Both the position numbers and the translations under genes were made by a program. Below are positions 24,549-33,532 of a stretch of 52,522 nt of DNA, piece by piece. The notes beneath the pieces are model-generated. The model saw only the letters and a program-made list of their open reading frames with translations. It was not told the origin of the DNA and searched no databases. Within the stretch, counting starts at the first letter, position 1, and each line of letters begins with the position of its first letter. The stretch comes from Paracoccaceae bacterium (GTDB lineage: Bacteria > Pseudomonadota > Alphaproteobacteria > Rhodobacterales > Rhodobacteraceae). The stretch is from positions 1 through 52,522 of the forward strand of contig JAKITE010000006.1 of NCBI GenBank assembly GCA_021648225.1. The letters run 5' to 3'.

Positions 24549-25340
24549 TTAGCCAGATTGCTGCAAAAGATACTGTCGCAGCACCTTTTCCAGCTTTTTA
24601 GCCCCGATCGGAGCCATTTTTTTAGTGTGTTCATGGGACAGGTTTTCAGAACTCAGGCCCGCAGCCATATTGGTAATTACCGAAATCGCGGCGGCTTTCA
24701 TGCCAAAAAACCGCGCGAGAATCACCTCGGGCACGGTCGACATGCCAACAGCATCCGCCCCCATACGGCGAATGGCGCGAATTTCAGCAGGGGTTTCAAA
24801 GCTGGGGCCGGAAAACCATGCATAAACGCCGCTCGACATTTCCACATTGGCGGCCTGTGCAGCGGCGCGCAATCCGGCACGCATTTCAGGGTCATACGCA
24901 TCGGAAAGCGAGACAAAGCGTTGGTCGGTGTCTTCGCCAATCAGCGGGTTGGCACCGGCAAAATTAATGTGGTCATCCAACATCATAATATCGCCGGGTC
25001 GGGTATTTGGTTCGCAAGTTCCTGCTGCATTGGTGGCAATAATTGCCTCTGCGCCCAGCTGGTGCAGGGTTTCGATTGGCACCCGCATCACGTCGGCTTG
25101 GCCGCGCTCATAATAATGCATGCGCCCGCCCAGCACCGCGACGCGCACGCCCTCCAGATTGCCGACCACCAGTTTGGGGTTATGGCCGGAAACGCCCGCA
25201 TAGGGAAAGCCGGGCAGATCAGCATAATCAATCGCCACGCCATCAACCTGATCGGCAATATGGCCAAGGCCGGAGCCAAGGATCAGGCCATATTTAATCG
25301 GCTCTGCGCCTGTTTTTTTGCGGATCAGATCAGCCAGCAT
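24549..25340 (-). CDS. Purine nucleoside phosphorylase
   Basis: A 263-residue enzyme of the trimeric PNP/MTAP family that splits purine nucleosides with phosphate to the base and ribose 1-phosphate. GLILGSGLGHIADQVDG (phosphate loop), GRMHYYERGQ, NAAGTCEPNTRPGDIMMLDDHINFAG, GPSFETPAEIRAIRRMGADAVGMSTVPEVILAR and SVITNMAAG (base-contacting Asn) are all present. It is the last gene of the nucleoside uptake operon, 2 bp after the permease gene, so imported nucleosides can be used at once. Confidence 0.93.
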   Translation of the reverse strand: MLADLIRKKTGAEPIKYGLILGSGLGHIADQVDGVAIDYADLPGFPYAGVSGHNPKLVVGNLEGVRVAVLGGRMHYYERGQADVMRVPIETLHQLGAEAIIATNAAGTCEPNTRPGDIMMLDDHINFAGANPLIGEDTDQRFVSLSDAYDPEMRAGLRAAAQAANVEMSSGVYAWFSGPSFETPAEIRAIRRMGADAVGMSTVPEVILARFFGMKAAAISVITNMAAGLSSENLSHEHTKKMAPIGAKKLEKVLRQYLLQQSG

Positions 25341-25342
25341 GG

Positions 25343-26350
25343 TTATCGTTCTTTCACATAGGGTTCGCCGCCGGCTTTGGGCGGGATGGCTTTGCCAACA
25401 AAACCGGCCAGAATAACCACGGTCATGACATAGGGCAGTGCTTGCATGAATTGCCCGGGCAGCACCATAAAGCCAAGATCAATGGATTGGTATTTGGTCG
25501 AAATGGCTTCTAGCAGACCAAATAGCAAACAGGCCCACATCGCCGGAACCGGCCGCCATTTGGCAAATATCAGCGCCGCCAGCGCGATAAACCCGCGCCC
25601 TGCGGTCATATCACGGCCAAAACCGGGGGCTGATGTGCCAAGGCTTAGATAAGCGCCAGCAATCCCGCATAGGATACCGGTGATAATAATCGCTGAATAG
25701 CGCAGCTTTACCACCGAAATACCGGCGGTATCCACCGCACCGGGGTTTTCGCCAACCGCACGCAGGCGTAGCCCGTAACGGGTGCGAAACAGCACCCAAT
25801 AGGTGGCAAGAACTGCAAAAAAGCCAAAATATATGATCAGGTTATGGCCCGAAATCAGGTTTTCATAAATCGGGCCGATAATCGGCACCTCTCCGACAGT
25901 TTCCGCAAGCGGCAATTCGATCGGGCGGAACCGGCCGCCAGTTGGCAATTGCGGGGTATCGCCGCCTTGGCGAAACCAGCTGGCACCAAGCAAAACCGTA
26001 ATACCGGCGGCAAAAAAGTTGATCGCCACGCCGGAAATCAATTGATTGCCGCGCAGGGTAATAGAGGCAACGCCATGGATCAGTGCCAGCAATATAGAGG
26101 CAATAATGGCCGCAACCATGCCAATCCACATGCCGCCGGTTTCCCAGCCCCAGCCGCCATCATAAACCGGCAGGGTGGTAAAAGCCGAAAACGCACCGGC
26201 GGCAAAAGCACCGATCAGCATCTTGCCTTCTAGCCCGATGTCAAAAATACCCGAGCGTTCCGACCAAAGCCCCGCAAGGCAAGCCAGCAAAAGCGGCGTT
26301 GAAAACCGCACGGCCGAGTCCAGAATTTGCAATATGGTTCCAAAATCCAT
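25343..26350 (-). CDS. Nucleoside ABC transporter permease (second subunit)
   Basis: A 335-residue inner-membrane protein with about nine hydrophobic segments. The N-terminal SAVRFSTPLLLACLAGLWSERSGIFDIGLEGKMLIGAFAAG and the central GENPGAVDTAGISVVKLRYSAIIITGILCGIAGAYLSLG are hallmarks of the BPD_transp_2 permeases of BMP-type nucleoside importers. It abuts the upstream permease (one-base stop/start overlap at 26350). It partners the permease at 26350-27444, the double ATPase and the BMP binding protein. Confidence 0.92.
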   Translation of the reverse strand: MDFGTILQILDSAVRFSTPLLLACLAGLWSERSGIFDIGLEGKMLIGAFAAGAFSAFTTLPVYDGGWGWETGGMWIGMVAAIIASILLALIHGVASITLRGNQLISGVAINFFAAGITVLLGASWFRQGGDTPQLPTGGRFRPIELPLAETVGEVPIIGPIYENLISGHNLIIYFGFFAVLATYWVLFRTRYGLRLRAVGENPGAVDTAGISVVKLRYSAIIITGILCGIAGAYLSLGTSAPGFGRDMTAGRGFIALAALIFAKWRPVPAMWACLLFGLLEAISTKYQSIDLGFMVLPGQFMQALPYVMTVVILAGFVGKAIPPKAGGEPYVKER

Positions 26351-27444
26351 TATGCGGCCCTCTTCTTCATTCGGGTAAACAAGCGTTCAACCGGCATGCG
26401 CACAAGGTTTTCCAGGCTGCCGGTAAACATGATAATCAAGGCTTGAATAACAATCACCATCTGGGCCGGTATCTGCATTTCAAATTGCAATTCAACCCCC
26501 CCCTGGGTTAGCGCGCCAAACAGAAACGCAGCCAAAACAATGCCCACAGGATGGTTTCGCCCCATCAGGGCCACGGCAATGCCGATAAATCCGGCACCTT
26601 CAACCGCGCCCAGAACCAGCCGCTCGGCTTGGCCCTGCACGGTGTTTACCGCCATTAGACCCGCCAATGCACCCGATATAAGCATAATGATCATGGTGAT
26701 TTTTACTGGTGAAATCCCCGCATATACGGCGGCTTTGTCGGAATTGCCAAACACCCGGATTTCATACCCCAAGCGGCTTTTCCAGATCAGCAGCCAGACA
26801 AACACCGCCGCCAAAAGTGCCATGAAAAAGGTAATATTCGCATCGGAAAACTTGTCAAAGTTGATACCGACTACGCCGAAAATATCATGCAATGTGGGCA
26901 ATGCTGCTGCGGACGGAAACCGCGAGCTTTCAGGCAATGACCCATTGGCCTGCAACGGGCCAACCAGCAAATAGGCAATCACCGAACCGGCAATCAGGTT
27001 GAACATAATGGTGGTAATCACAATATGAGAACCGCGTTTCACTTGCAAATAGGCCGGAATTGCCGCCCATGCCGCGCCAAAAATTGCCGCTGCCAGTGTG
27101 CCAACCAAAAGGGCAATGGTCCAGTGGGGCCAATCGAATGCCAGCATTATCAGGGTAACCCCAACACCGGCCATTGCGGCCTGACCCTCGCCGCCGATGT
27201 TGAACAGTTTGGCATGAAACGCCACCGCCACCGCAAGGCCGGTAAAGATAAAGCTGGTGGTGTAATACAGGGTTGGGCCAATGCCGTCATTCAGCCGAAA
27301 CGCCCCGTAAACCATTAGTTTGATGGCTTGAATAGGGTCTTTGCCAATCGACAACACCACAAGGCCTGACACCACAAATGCCAGTATCAATGACAATAAC
27401 GGGATCAGGATGACATCAACCCATTTAGGAATACCATTATTCAT
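26350..27444 (-). CDS. Nucleoside ABC transporter permease (first subunit)
   Basis: A 364-residue permease of the BPD_transp_2 family. It has an N-terminal membrane segment, then KLFNIGGEGQAAMAGVGVTLIML, AAWAAIPAYLQVKRGSHIVITTIMFNLIAG and GNSDKAAVYAGISPVKITMIIMLISGALAGLMAVNTVQG. The GNS-x-x-A-A-x-Y-A-G-I loop is the predicted ATPase-coupling helix. Its start overlaps the ATPase gene stop by 4 bases. It forms the membrane channel with the second permease. Confidence 0.92.
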   Translation of the reverse strand: MNNGIPKWVDVILIPLLSLILAFVVSGLVVLSIGKDPIQAIKLMVYGAFRLNDGIGPTLYYTTSFIFTGLAVAVAFHAKLFNIGGEGQAAMAGVGVTLIMLAFDWPHWTIALLVGTLAAAIFGAAWAAIPAYLQVKRGSHIVITTIMFNLIAGSVIAYLLVGPLQANGSLPESSRFPSAAALPTLHDIFGVVGINFDKFSDANITFFMALLAAVFVWLLIWKSRLGYEIRVFGNSDKAAVYAGISPVKITMIIMLISGALAGLMAVNTVQGQAERLVLGAVEGAGFIGIAVALMGRNHPVGIVLAAFLFGALTQGGVELQFEMQIPAQMVIVIQALIIMFTGSLENLVRMPVERLFTRMKKRAA

Positions 27445-29018
27445 GTTTCGGCCTCCGGATCAACGCCGGCCATCAGCAGGCCCAGCTCGTTTTTATCAGT
27501 ATTTTCAGGCAGGCGTTCGCCCTGAATAATGCCGTCAAACATCACCAGAATGCGGTCAGACAAGGCCTGAATTTCGTCCAGTTCAACCGAGATCAGCAAA
27601 ATGGCCTTACCCGCATCGCGCAGTTTGACGATTTGTTGATGGATAAATTCAATCGCGCCAATATCGACGCCCCGCGTCGGTTGGCCAATCAGCAATACTT
27701 CGGGGTTGCGTTCAATTTCCCGCGCCAGCACGATTTTTTGCTGGTTGCCGCCCGAAAAACTGGAGGCGACAAGTTTGGGAATTGGCGGGCGAATGTCAAA
27801 GCGTTCCATCTTGCCTTGCGCATCTTCAAACATCGCCTTTTGATTGGCCAAGCCGAACTTGCTGCTGAATTCGGGTTCGTTATGATAGCCAAGCGCGGTG
27901 TTTTCCCATGTCTGGAACGCCATGACCAAACCGCGCGCGTGCCGGTCTTCGGGCACATGGCCGATGCCGCGATGGCGGCGTTGCTGGGCATTGGCCTTAT
28001 GGGTCAGATCAATCGATTCGCCCTTCATAATCACTTCGCCACTGGTGGCTGCACGAATGCCGCCCAGAACCTCCAGCAATTCCGTCTGGCCGTTGCCTGC
28101 CACACCGGCAATGCCCAGCACCTCGCCACGTTTTAACGAAAAGGAAATATTCTTGAGCCGCTCCACCCCTTGGCCATCTTTGACAACCAGATTTTTGATC
28201 TCCATCACGGTTTCACCAACCGATACAGGGGATTTTTCGACCTCCATAATCACGCTGCGGCCAACCATGGCTTCGGCCAGTTTTGACGGGCTGGTGGTGG
28301 CGGTTTCAATGGTGGCGGTCATTTCGCCGCGCCGCATTACCGAAACCGTGTCGGTAACATCCATGATTTCGCGCAATTTATGGGTAATCAGAACAATGGT
28401 TTTGCCTTGTTCCTTCAGGTTTTTCAAAATGCGAAACAGATGGTCGGCCTCGGCCGGTGTCAAAACCCCGGTGGGTTCGTCCAGAATAAGAATTTCTGCC
28501 TGTCGATACAGGGCTTTCAGAATCTCAACCCGCTGCTGGAAGCCTACCGAGATTTCGCCAACGATGGCGTCCGGGTCTACATCCAGTTCATATTCTTCGG
28601 CCAGCCGCTGCAATTCCTTGCGGGCTTTGGCGAGGCTGGGTTTTAGCATGGGGCCGTCTTCGGCACCTAATATGACATTTTCCAGCACCGTAAAGGTATC
28701 AACCAGCATAAAATGCTGATGCACCATACCAATGCCGGCGGCAATCGCGGCGTGGCTATCGGTGATTTCGGTATCAACCCCGTTAATTTTTATATTGCCG
28801 GAATCGGCTTTGTAAAAACCGTAAAGGATCGACATAAGCGTTGATTTACCAGCGCCGTTTTCGCCGACAATGCCGTGAATGGCACCTTTGGCAACGGTCA
28901 TGGTAATGTCTTTATTGGCCTGCACCGGGCCAAATGCTTTGCTTATGCCAGACAGCTCGATCGCGGGGGGCACTGGGGCAGCCGCATTTGGCTGCCCCGG
29001 GTTTTCAGTTACAGTCAT
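27441..29018 (-). CDS. Nucleoside ABC transporter ATPase with two nucleotide-binding domains
   Basis: A 525-residue fused ATPase. The first domain has Walker A GENGAGKSTLMSILYG, the signature ISVGFQQRVEILKAL (a modified LSGGQ) and Walker B ILILDEPTGVLTP. The second has a degenerate Walker A, GVAGNGQTELLEVLGG, a signature FSGGNQQKIVLAREI and a Walker B with Gln instead of Glu-Pro context (VLLIGQPTRGVD). Such asymmetric pairs are normal in BMP nucleoside and ribose-type importers. It lies 6 bp after the binding-protein gene and overlaps the permease gene. Confidence 0.92.
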   Translation of the reverse strand: MTVTENPGQPNAAAPVPPAIELSGISKAFGPVQANKDITMTVAKGAIHGIVGENGAGKSTLMSILYGFYKADSGNIKINGVDTEITDSHAAIAAGIGMVHQHFMLVDTFTVLENVILGAEDGPMLKPSLAKARKELQRLAEEYELDVDPDAIVGEISVGFQQRVEILKALYRQAEILILDEPTGVLTPAEADHLFRILKNLKEQGKTIVLITHKLREIMDVTDTVSVMRRGEMTATIETATTSPSKLAEAMVGRSVIMEVEKSPVSVGETVMEIKNLVVKDGQGVERLKNISFSLKRGEVLGIAGVAGNGQTELLEVLGGIRAATSGEVIMKGESIDLTHKANAQQRRHRGIGHVPEDRHARGLVMAFQTWENTALGYHNEPEFSSKFGLANQKAMFEDAQGKMERFDIRPPIPKLVASSFSGGNQQKIVLAREIERNPEVLLIGQPTRGVDIGAIEFIHQQIVKLRDAGKAILLISVELDEIQALSDRILVMFDGIIQGERLPENTDKNELGLLMAGVDPEAET

Positions 29019-29024
29019 GTCCGG

Positions 29025-30038
29025 CTATTCAACCGGGCAAGAGCCGTCGGACATATAGTCATGCACAACGATGTCACCAGCGATGATACCGGCACGGGCC
29101 GCATCAACAGCAGCACGCATTTCGTCGGTGATCAGGTCAGCATTGAATTCATCATCCGCCCAGCCAACGCCGTCTTCGGCAAGGCCCATGGCAATGATGC
29201 CCGTGGTGAATTCGCCGTTATTCACATCGTTAAATGCGTTATAAACAGCAACATCAACCCGTTTCATCATCGAGGTCAGCATGGTGCCCGGATGCATATA
29301 GTTCTGGTTGCTGTCAACGCCGATGGCATAAATGCCTGCGTCAGCCGCTGCTTGCAACACGCCACGACCAGTGCCGCCTGCCGCTGCGAAAACAGCGCCC
29401 GAACCGGCTTCGATCTGTGCCATGGTCAGTTCGCCACCTTTAACCGGATTGTTCCATGCGGAACCATCGGTGCCGGTCATGTTGCCAATCAAGGTCACGT
29501 CGGGGTTTGCCGCGCGCGCACCTTGGAAATAGCCACATTCAAACTTGCGGATCAGTGGAATATCCATGCCGCCAACAAAGCTGACCGTGTCGGTTTCCGA
29601 TGCCATGGCAGCCAGCAGGCCAACCAGATAAGAGCCTTCATGTTCGGCAAATACAACCGAACGTACATTTGGCGCATCAACAACCATGTCGATGATCACA
29701 AAATCGGTGTCGGGGAATTCAGCCGCAACAATGCTCATGGCCGTCGCGTTTGAAAAGCCGGCTACAACAACAGGGTTGTTGCCTTGCTGGGCAAACCGGC
29801 GAAGCGCCTGTTCGCGCTGTGCGTCGGATTGCAGTTCGAATTCACGATATTCAATGCCGGTTTCTTCGCGGAAACGCTCTGCACCATTATAGCTGGATTC
29901 GTTAAATGATTTGTCGAATTTGCCGCCCAGATCAAAAATCAGAGCCGGGGTTGCGCCGCCGCCGTGGCTGCCTGCAAATGCCATCGATGATGCGCCGATA
30001 AATGCAGCCGCACCCATAAGAGTTGTAAGTAGTTTCAT
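29025..30038 (-). CDS. BMP family nucleoside-binding lipoprotein-type substrate protein
   Basis: A 337-residue periplasmic binding protein. A signal peptide covers about residues 1-22 (MKLLTTLMGAAAFIGASSMAFAG) and lacks a lipobox cysteine, so it is a soluble BMP protein. GKFDKSFNESSYNGAERF, FSNATAMSIVAAEFPDTDFVIIDM, EHEGSYLVGLLAA, GGMDIPLIRKFECGYFQGA and GVDSNQNYMHPGTMLTS are BMP-family blocks. The start at 30038 follows a GGGAGAACC ribosome-binding site; an upstream in-frame ATG at 30071 is less likely. First gene of the purine nucleoside operon. The 147 bp upstream holds no recognisable riboswitch. Confidence 0.93.
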   Translation of the reverse strand: MKLLTTLMGAAAFIGASSMAFAGSHGGGATPALIFDLGGKFDKSFNESSYNGAERFREETGIEYREFELQSDAQREQALRRFAQQGNNPVVVAGFSNATAMSIVAAEFPDTDFVIIDMVVDAPNVRSVVFAEHEGSYLVGLLAAMASETDTVSFVGGMDIPLIRKFECGYFQGARAANPDVTLIGNMTGTDGSAWNNPVKGGELTMAQIEAGSGAVFAAAGGTGRGVLQAAADAGIYAIGVDSNQNYMHPGTMLTSMMKRVDVAVYNAFNDVNNGEFTTGIIAMGLAEDGVGWADDEFNADLITDEMRAAVDAARAGIIAGDIVVHDYMSDGSCPVE

Positions 30039-30185
30039 TTGGTTCTCCCAATATTTAGAAATCCGAACCAACCGCGAACGAAACGCGCGGAAAGCCGGAG
30101 ATACGATGCGTTAGTAAAGCGGTTCGGGAGGGCAGCGGTCAATGCCTTTTTCATATTTCCTTCATTTTTGGCCGATTGGCCGGAA

Positions 30186-30614
30186 TTACGTAGGGGGAGG
30201 TTCTGGCAATGTATATTTCATTGTAATTGCAGCGATTTTTGGCCCTGACGGGGCTTTGTAATACGCCGCGCGACGGCCAGTGGTTGCAAAGCCTGCGGAT
30301 TCGTAAAGCTTTATCGCCGTAAAATTGGTTTCCGCGACTTCCAAAAAGAGGTCAGAGACATTGTTTTGGCGGATTGATTCGATAAATTTTTGTAATAATT
30401 CGCAGCCTTTTCCCTTGCCTTGTGCGTCGGGGTGGATGGCAATTGTCAGCAATTCGGCCTCTGGCCCTGCCAAACGGCCCAAGGCAAAACCATCGGCAAT
30501 GTGCAACATAAAAACCGACGGGCTGGCCAGCATTTCGGAAAATTCGGCGGCGCTCCACGGGCGCGGTGTTGTGAAACACAGCGCATGAATATGGGCCATT
30601 TGATCAGCTGTCAT
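30186..30614 (-). CDS. rimI: Ribosomal protein S18 alanine N-acetyltransferase-like GNAT
   Basis: A 142-residue GNAT. IAHPDAQGKGKGCELLQKF (here IAIHPDAQGKGKGCEL) is the acetyl-CoA motif A, and LEVAETNFTAIKLYESAGFATTGRRAAYYK is the RimI-type C-terminal region with the conserved Tyr. It overlaps the tsaB end by 11 bases and is the last gene of nifU-tsaB-rimI, the standard alphaproteobacterial neighbourhood. RimI acetylates the N-terminal alanine of ribosomal protein S18 in enterobacteria; here the target is inferred. Confidence 0.88.
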   Translation of the reverse strand: MTADQMAHIHALCFTTPRPWSAAEFSEMLASPSVFMLHIADGFALGRLAGPEAELLTIAIHPDAQGKGKGCELLQKFIESIRQNNVSDLFLEVAETNFTAIKLYESAGFATTGRRAAYYKAPSGPKIAAITMKYTLPEPPPT

Positions 30615-31209
30615 CCAGTATCACCGGCGGCTGGTCTTTGGCGGGGGCGGCATCTGCGGGGCGTAAATATAGCGGTGCAGGCGGTTGGGTCGGGTGGCCG
30701 TTTGCCAAGGATTGTCTAGCAAATTCAGCGATATGAGCAATTTCAAAAGGGCTGCTAAAGCCGCGGTCCGACAGGCTTGGTGCCGTTAACGGCAAAGGCG
30801 GCTGACCTGCTGCAAAGCGTTGCACCCCGAACCGGTCGCGCGGTAGCTGCATGCCGACAGTGATATCAGGCATATCATCCGCCAGCCCTGCCAGCGCGGC
30901 AGCTTCAAAAACCGAAACGCCAATTGCCGGAATTTTTAATGACATTGCCAAGCCCCGCGCGGCGGAAACCCCAATTCGGGTACCGGTGAAATTTCCCGGG
31001 CCAACACAAACCGCAATCGCGGTTAGATCAGGCCATTGGATGGCGGATTCGGCCAATATTTCCTCAAGCATCGGGAAAAGCCGCTGCACCTGATTGCGGC
31101 CTAGGGTTTCCTGGCGTTGGGCCAGAACCATATCCCCCCGTAACAAAACGGCCGCGCTAAGGGCGGCCGATGTATCAAAGGCAAGGATTATCGGCGTGTC
31201 AGACGGCAA
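30604..31209 (-). CDS. tsaB: tRNA threonylcarbamoyladenosine biosynthesis protein TsaB
   Basis: About 201 residues, an inactive ASKHA-fold partner of TsaD in t6A37 synthesis. IILAFDTSAALSAAVLLRGDMV opens the fold, followed by LFPMLEEILAES, AVCVGPGNFTGTRIGVSAARGLAMSL and GVSVFEAAAL. The start appears to be TTG 31209, because the NifU gene runs on to 31199 and no ATG lies close to the conserved opening; the ATG at 31260 is deep inside nifU. The 11-base overlaps on both sides indicate translational coupling. Confidence 0.9.
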   Translation of the reverse strand: MPSDTPIILAFDTSAALSAAVLLRGDMVLAQRQETLGRNQVQRLFPMLEEILAESAIQWPDLTAIAVCVGPGNFTGTRIGVSAARGLAMSLKIPAIGVSVFEAAALAGLADDMPDITVGMQLPRDRFGVQRFAAGQPPLPLTAPSLSDRGFSSPFEIAHIAEFARQSLANGHPTQPPAPLYLRPADAAPAKDQPPVILDDS

Positions 31210-31759
31210 CAGGCCGCACCTCGGTGACCTCGGGGATGTAATGGCGCAACAGGTTTTCAATGCCGCTTTTCAGGGTCATGGTTGACGAAGGGCAGCCGGC
31301 ACAGGCACCTTGCATGTGCAGATAAACCACGCCGCGATCAAAACCGTGAAAGGTAATATCGCCGCCATCCTGCGCCACTGCAGGGCGCACGCGGGTATCC
31401 AGCAATTCTTTGATTTGATTGACAATTTCAGCATCCGGCCCGTCATGTTCTGCATGGCCAACCGTGCCGCTATCATCGGCCATCACCGGATTGCCGGATT
31501 GGTAATGCTCCATGATTGCGCCCAGAATGGCCGGTTTGATATGGGCCCATTCAACCGCATCGGTTTTGGTAACGGTCACAAAATCCGGCCCGAAAAATAC
31601 GCCCGCAACGCCATCTGCTGCAAAAATCAGCTGCGCCAGGGGGGATGTAACGGCGCTTTCCTCATTGGGGAAATCGGCGGTGCCCATTTGCATTACTGCT
31701 TGTCCGGGCAGGAATTTCAGGGTGGCAGGGTTCGGGGTGGATTCGGTTTGGATAAACAT
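31199..31759 (-). CDS. NifU family iron-sulfur carrier protein (Nfu type)
   Basis: A 186-residue protein that carries [4Fe-4S] clusters to target apoproteins. The N-terminal Nfu_N domain opens MFIQTESTPNPATLKFLPG. The C-terminal NifU domain holds RPAVAQDGGDITFHGFDRG and the cluster-binding CAGCPSSTMTLKSGIENLL (Cys-x2-Cys). I start at ATG 31759, which the family supports; a longer open frame upstream is non-homologous. It heads the nifU-tsaB-rimI operon. Confidence 0.92.
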   Translation of the reverse strand: MFIQTESTPNPATLKFLPGQAVMQMGTADFPNEESAVTSPLAQLIFAADGVAGVFFGPDFVTVTKTDAVEWAHIKPAILGAIMEHYQSGNPVMADDSGTVGHAEHDGPDAEIVNQIKELLDTRVRPAVAQDGGDITFHGFDRGVVYLHMQGACAGCPSSTMTLKSGIENLLRHYIPEVTEVRPVAV

Positions 31760-31876
31760 AATATTGCCTTTCGGGTTAGGTCTGATATGGCGGGCCTGAC
31801 CAAAAAAGTCAAGTAATCGAAACCTGTGAAAAACAAGCGGTTGCGAATTAAACCATGGCTGATTATGCATGCAGCT

Positions 31877-32428
31877 ATGCTTTTGAAAAAACCGTTTTAT
31901 TACATCCGCCACGGCCAGACTGACTGGAACCTTGAAAAACGTTATCAGGGCAGCAAAGACATTCCCCTGAACGAGGCCGGAATAGCACAGGCCCATAGCG
32001 CGGTTGATAGCCTGAAAAACTGCGGAATCACCCATATTTTCAGCAGCCCCTTGGTGCGCGCCCGTGCGACAGCCGATATTCTGAACAAGGATCTGAATCT
32101 GCCATTGACCGAAATTGTCGGGCTACAGGAATGTAATTTTGGCGTGTTGGAAGGCACGTTGCGCAGCGGCAAAAGCTTTTCCGATAAATGGCGCGCGGGG
32201 TATACGCCGGATCAGGCTGAAACATATGATGCATTTACCCAACGGGTTTTTGCCGCATTTGAACAGGTTTTATGCCATGACAGCGTGCCGCTGGTGGTTG
32301 CCCATGGCGCGGTGTTCTGGCCAATTCACGAACATACGGGGCTAACGCTGCAAGGCACTTTGCCCAATGCAACCGCCATTCGGGTTTTCCCCTCAAAAAC
32401 GGCGGATTCAGGTTGGGATTTTAGCTAA
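31877..32428 (+). CDS. Histidine phosphatase family protein
   Basis: About 183 residues. FYYIRHGQTDWNLEKRYQGSKDIPLNEAG contains the RHG phosphohistidine motif, IFSSPLVRARATADIL the second Arg, and VVAHGAVFW the second catalytic His. The acid residue is in the GLQECNFGVLEG stretch. The substrate is unknown. The start is uncertain: ATG 31877 keeps the family length, while ATG 31865 and GTG 31826 are in-frame alternatives. It converges on the stress-protein gene, with TTAGCTAA shared by the two stop codons. Confidence 0.83.
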   Translation: MLLKKPFYYIRHGQTDWNLEKRYQGSKDIPLNEAGIAQAHSAVDSLKNCGITHIFSSPLVRARATADILNKDLNLPLTEIVGLQECNFGVLEGTLRSGKSFSDKWRAGYTPDQAETYDAFTQRVFAAFEQVLCHDSVPLVVAHGAVFWPIHEHTGLTLQGTLPNATAIRVFPSKTADSGWDFS

Positions 32429-32876
32429 CGGCGATGATGGCTTCTTTGGTCATGGCACCGGGCACAATGGTTATTGGCACGGTCATATCACCGCCAAGTT
32501 TGGTAACCAGTTGTGTAACCAGCGGCCCGGGGCTGGCGCCGATACAGGCACCCAACACCAACACGCCGACCTCTTTATCCTTGGAAATCTGTTCCAGAAC
32601 CGCGTCGGCTTTTTCGCCTTCGCGGATCACCAGTTCCGGTTCCACACCTTCTTTGTCGACCATCCATTTGGAGAAAACCTTGAAGTGTTCCTCGATCCGT
32701 TCGCGGGCTTCGGCGCGCATAACATCGCCTACGCCGATCCAGTGCTGGAATTCTTCGGGGGGGATTATGCCAAGGATTTCAACGCCTCCGCCGGTTTTTT
32801 TGGCGCGAATGGCCGCAAAGCGCAAGGCGTTCAGAAATTCGGGGCTATCATCCATGACAACAAGAAATTTACGCAT
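32421..32876 (-). CDS. Universal stress protein (UspA family)
   Basis: A 151-residue single-domain Usp. MRKFLVVMDDSPEFLNALRFAAIRAKKTGG is the N-terminal strand-helix. The C-terminal part reads VGVLVLGACIGASPGPLVTQLVTKLGGDMTVPITIVPG; the ATP-binding G-x2-G-x9-G-S/T motif (here GACIGASPGPLVTQLV) is only partly kept. It may therefore be of the non-ATP-binding type. It is a common neighbour of the nifU-trpS-murJ segment in this order. Role presumed in stress tolerance. Confidence 0.85.
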   Translation of the reverse strand: MRKFLVVMDDSPEFLNALRFAAIRAKKTGGGVEILGIIPPEEFQHWIGVGDVMRAEARERIEEHFKVFSKWMVDKEGVEPELVIREGEKADAVLEQISKDKEVGVLVLGACIGASPGPLVTQLVTKLGGDMTVPITIVPGAMTKEAIIAVS

Positions 32877-32946
32877 AATAAGGCTCCGGTTCCGGTTTGC
32901 TCTGGATCATAGTTACTTAAAAACGGACCCTGCGCAACCGTTGCCT

Positions 32947-33402
32947 TTAGGGTTGAACGGTCAAAATTGCCGCATTCACCGGTTCGTCAATCGCGCGAAC
33001 AGGCAAGCCACGCGCCGCCCAGCCCGGCCCATCGGCAGAGCCGGCTATCCCCTCGATCACGTCGATCACATCGGTCAGGCCGGCATCATAAAGCTGTCGG
33101 GTGACAGCGCCGGAACGGTTGGCGGTGCGGCAAAACAATGCCAGCGGAATGTCAGGATTCTGGTTGCGAATTGCGATCAGGGTTTCAATAAAATTATCGC
33201 TGCGCATGGCGGCGGTCAGGGCCACATCGGGGAGGCCGGTTTGTTGCCACTCAAACGGTTCGCGGATGTCAATCAGCACGATTTCCCCCGCCAAGGCCAT
33301 TTCCCGCGCCACATCCGGCGTGATCTGGCGCACCTGTGCAGTTACAGCGCTGGCCAGCAACACCATTGAAATCACTTGAAAAAATCCGAATATATTGCGC
33401 AT
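32947..33402 (-). CDS. Secreted rhodanese-like domain protein
   Basis: A 151-residue exported protein. A signal peptide spans about residues 1-23 (FGFFQVISMVLLASAVTAQ). The single rhodanese domain has LIDIREPFEWQQTGLP and the active-site loop LFCRTANRSG, with the catalytic Cys in the CRTANR loop. It probably performs sulfur or thiol transfer in the periplasm. The start at 33402 follows GGAGG; an upstream in-frame ATG is weaker. It is divergent from the GNAT gene, with a 130-bp spacer between the two start codons that shows no clear motif. Confidence 0.87.
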   Translation of the reverse strand: MRNIFGFFQVISMVLLASAVTAQVRQITPDVAREMALAGEIVLIDIREPFEWQQTGLPDVALTAAMRSDNFIETLIAIRNQNPDIPLALFCRTANRSGAVTRQLYDAGLTDVIDVIEGIAGSADGPGWAARGLPVRAIDEPVNAAILTVQP

Positions 33403-33532
33403 TGCTGCCTCCATAAAAATAATATTCGATAAATTGCATGTAATACGGGGAAAGTAAACTCACAACCGCGTCAGAATTTCGGGTTGGACATTGGCGGGGC
33501 TTTTGGCAATGCTGCATCAAAGGGAGGGTTGC

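Noticed and set aside
30039..30185. Possible purine riboswitch before the nucleoside transport operon
   Set aside because: No conserved purine aptamer core or paired loops could be traced.
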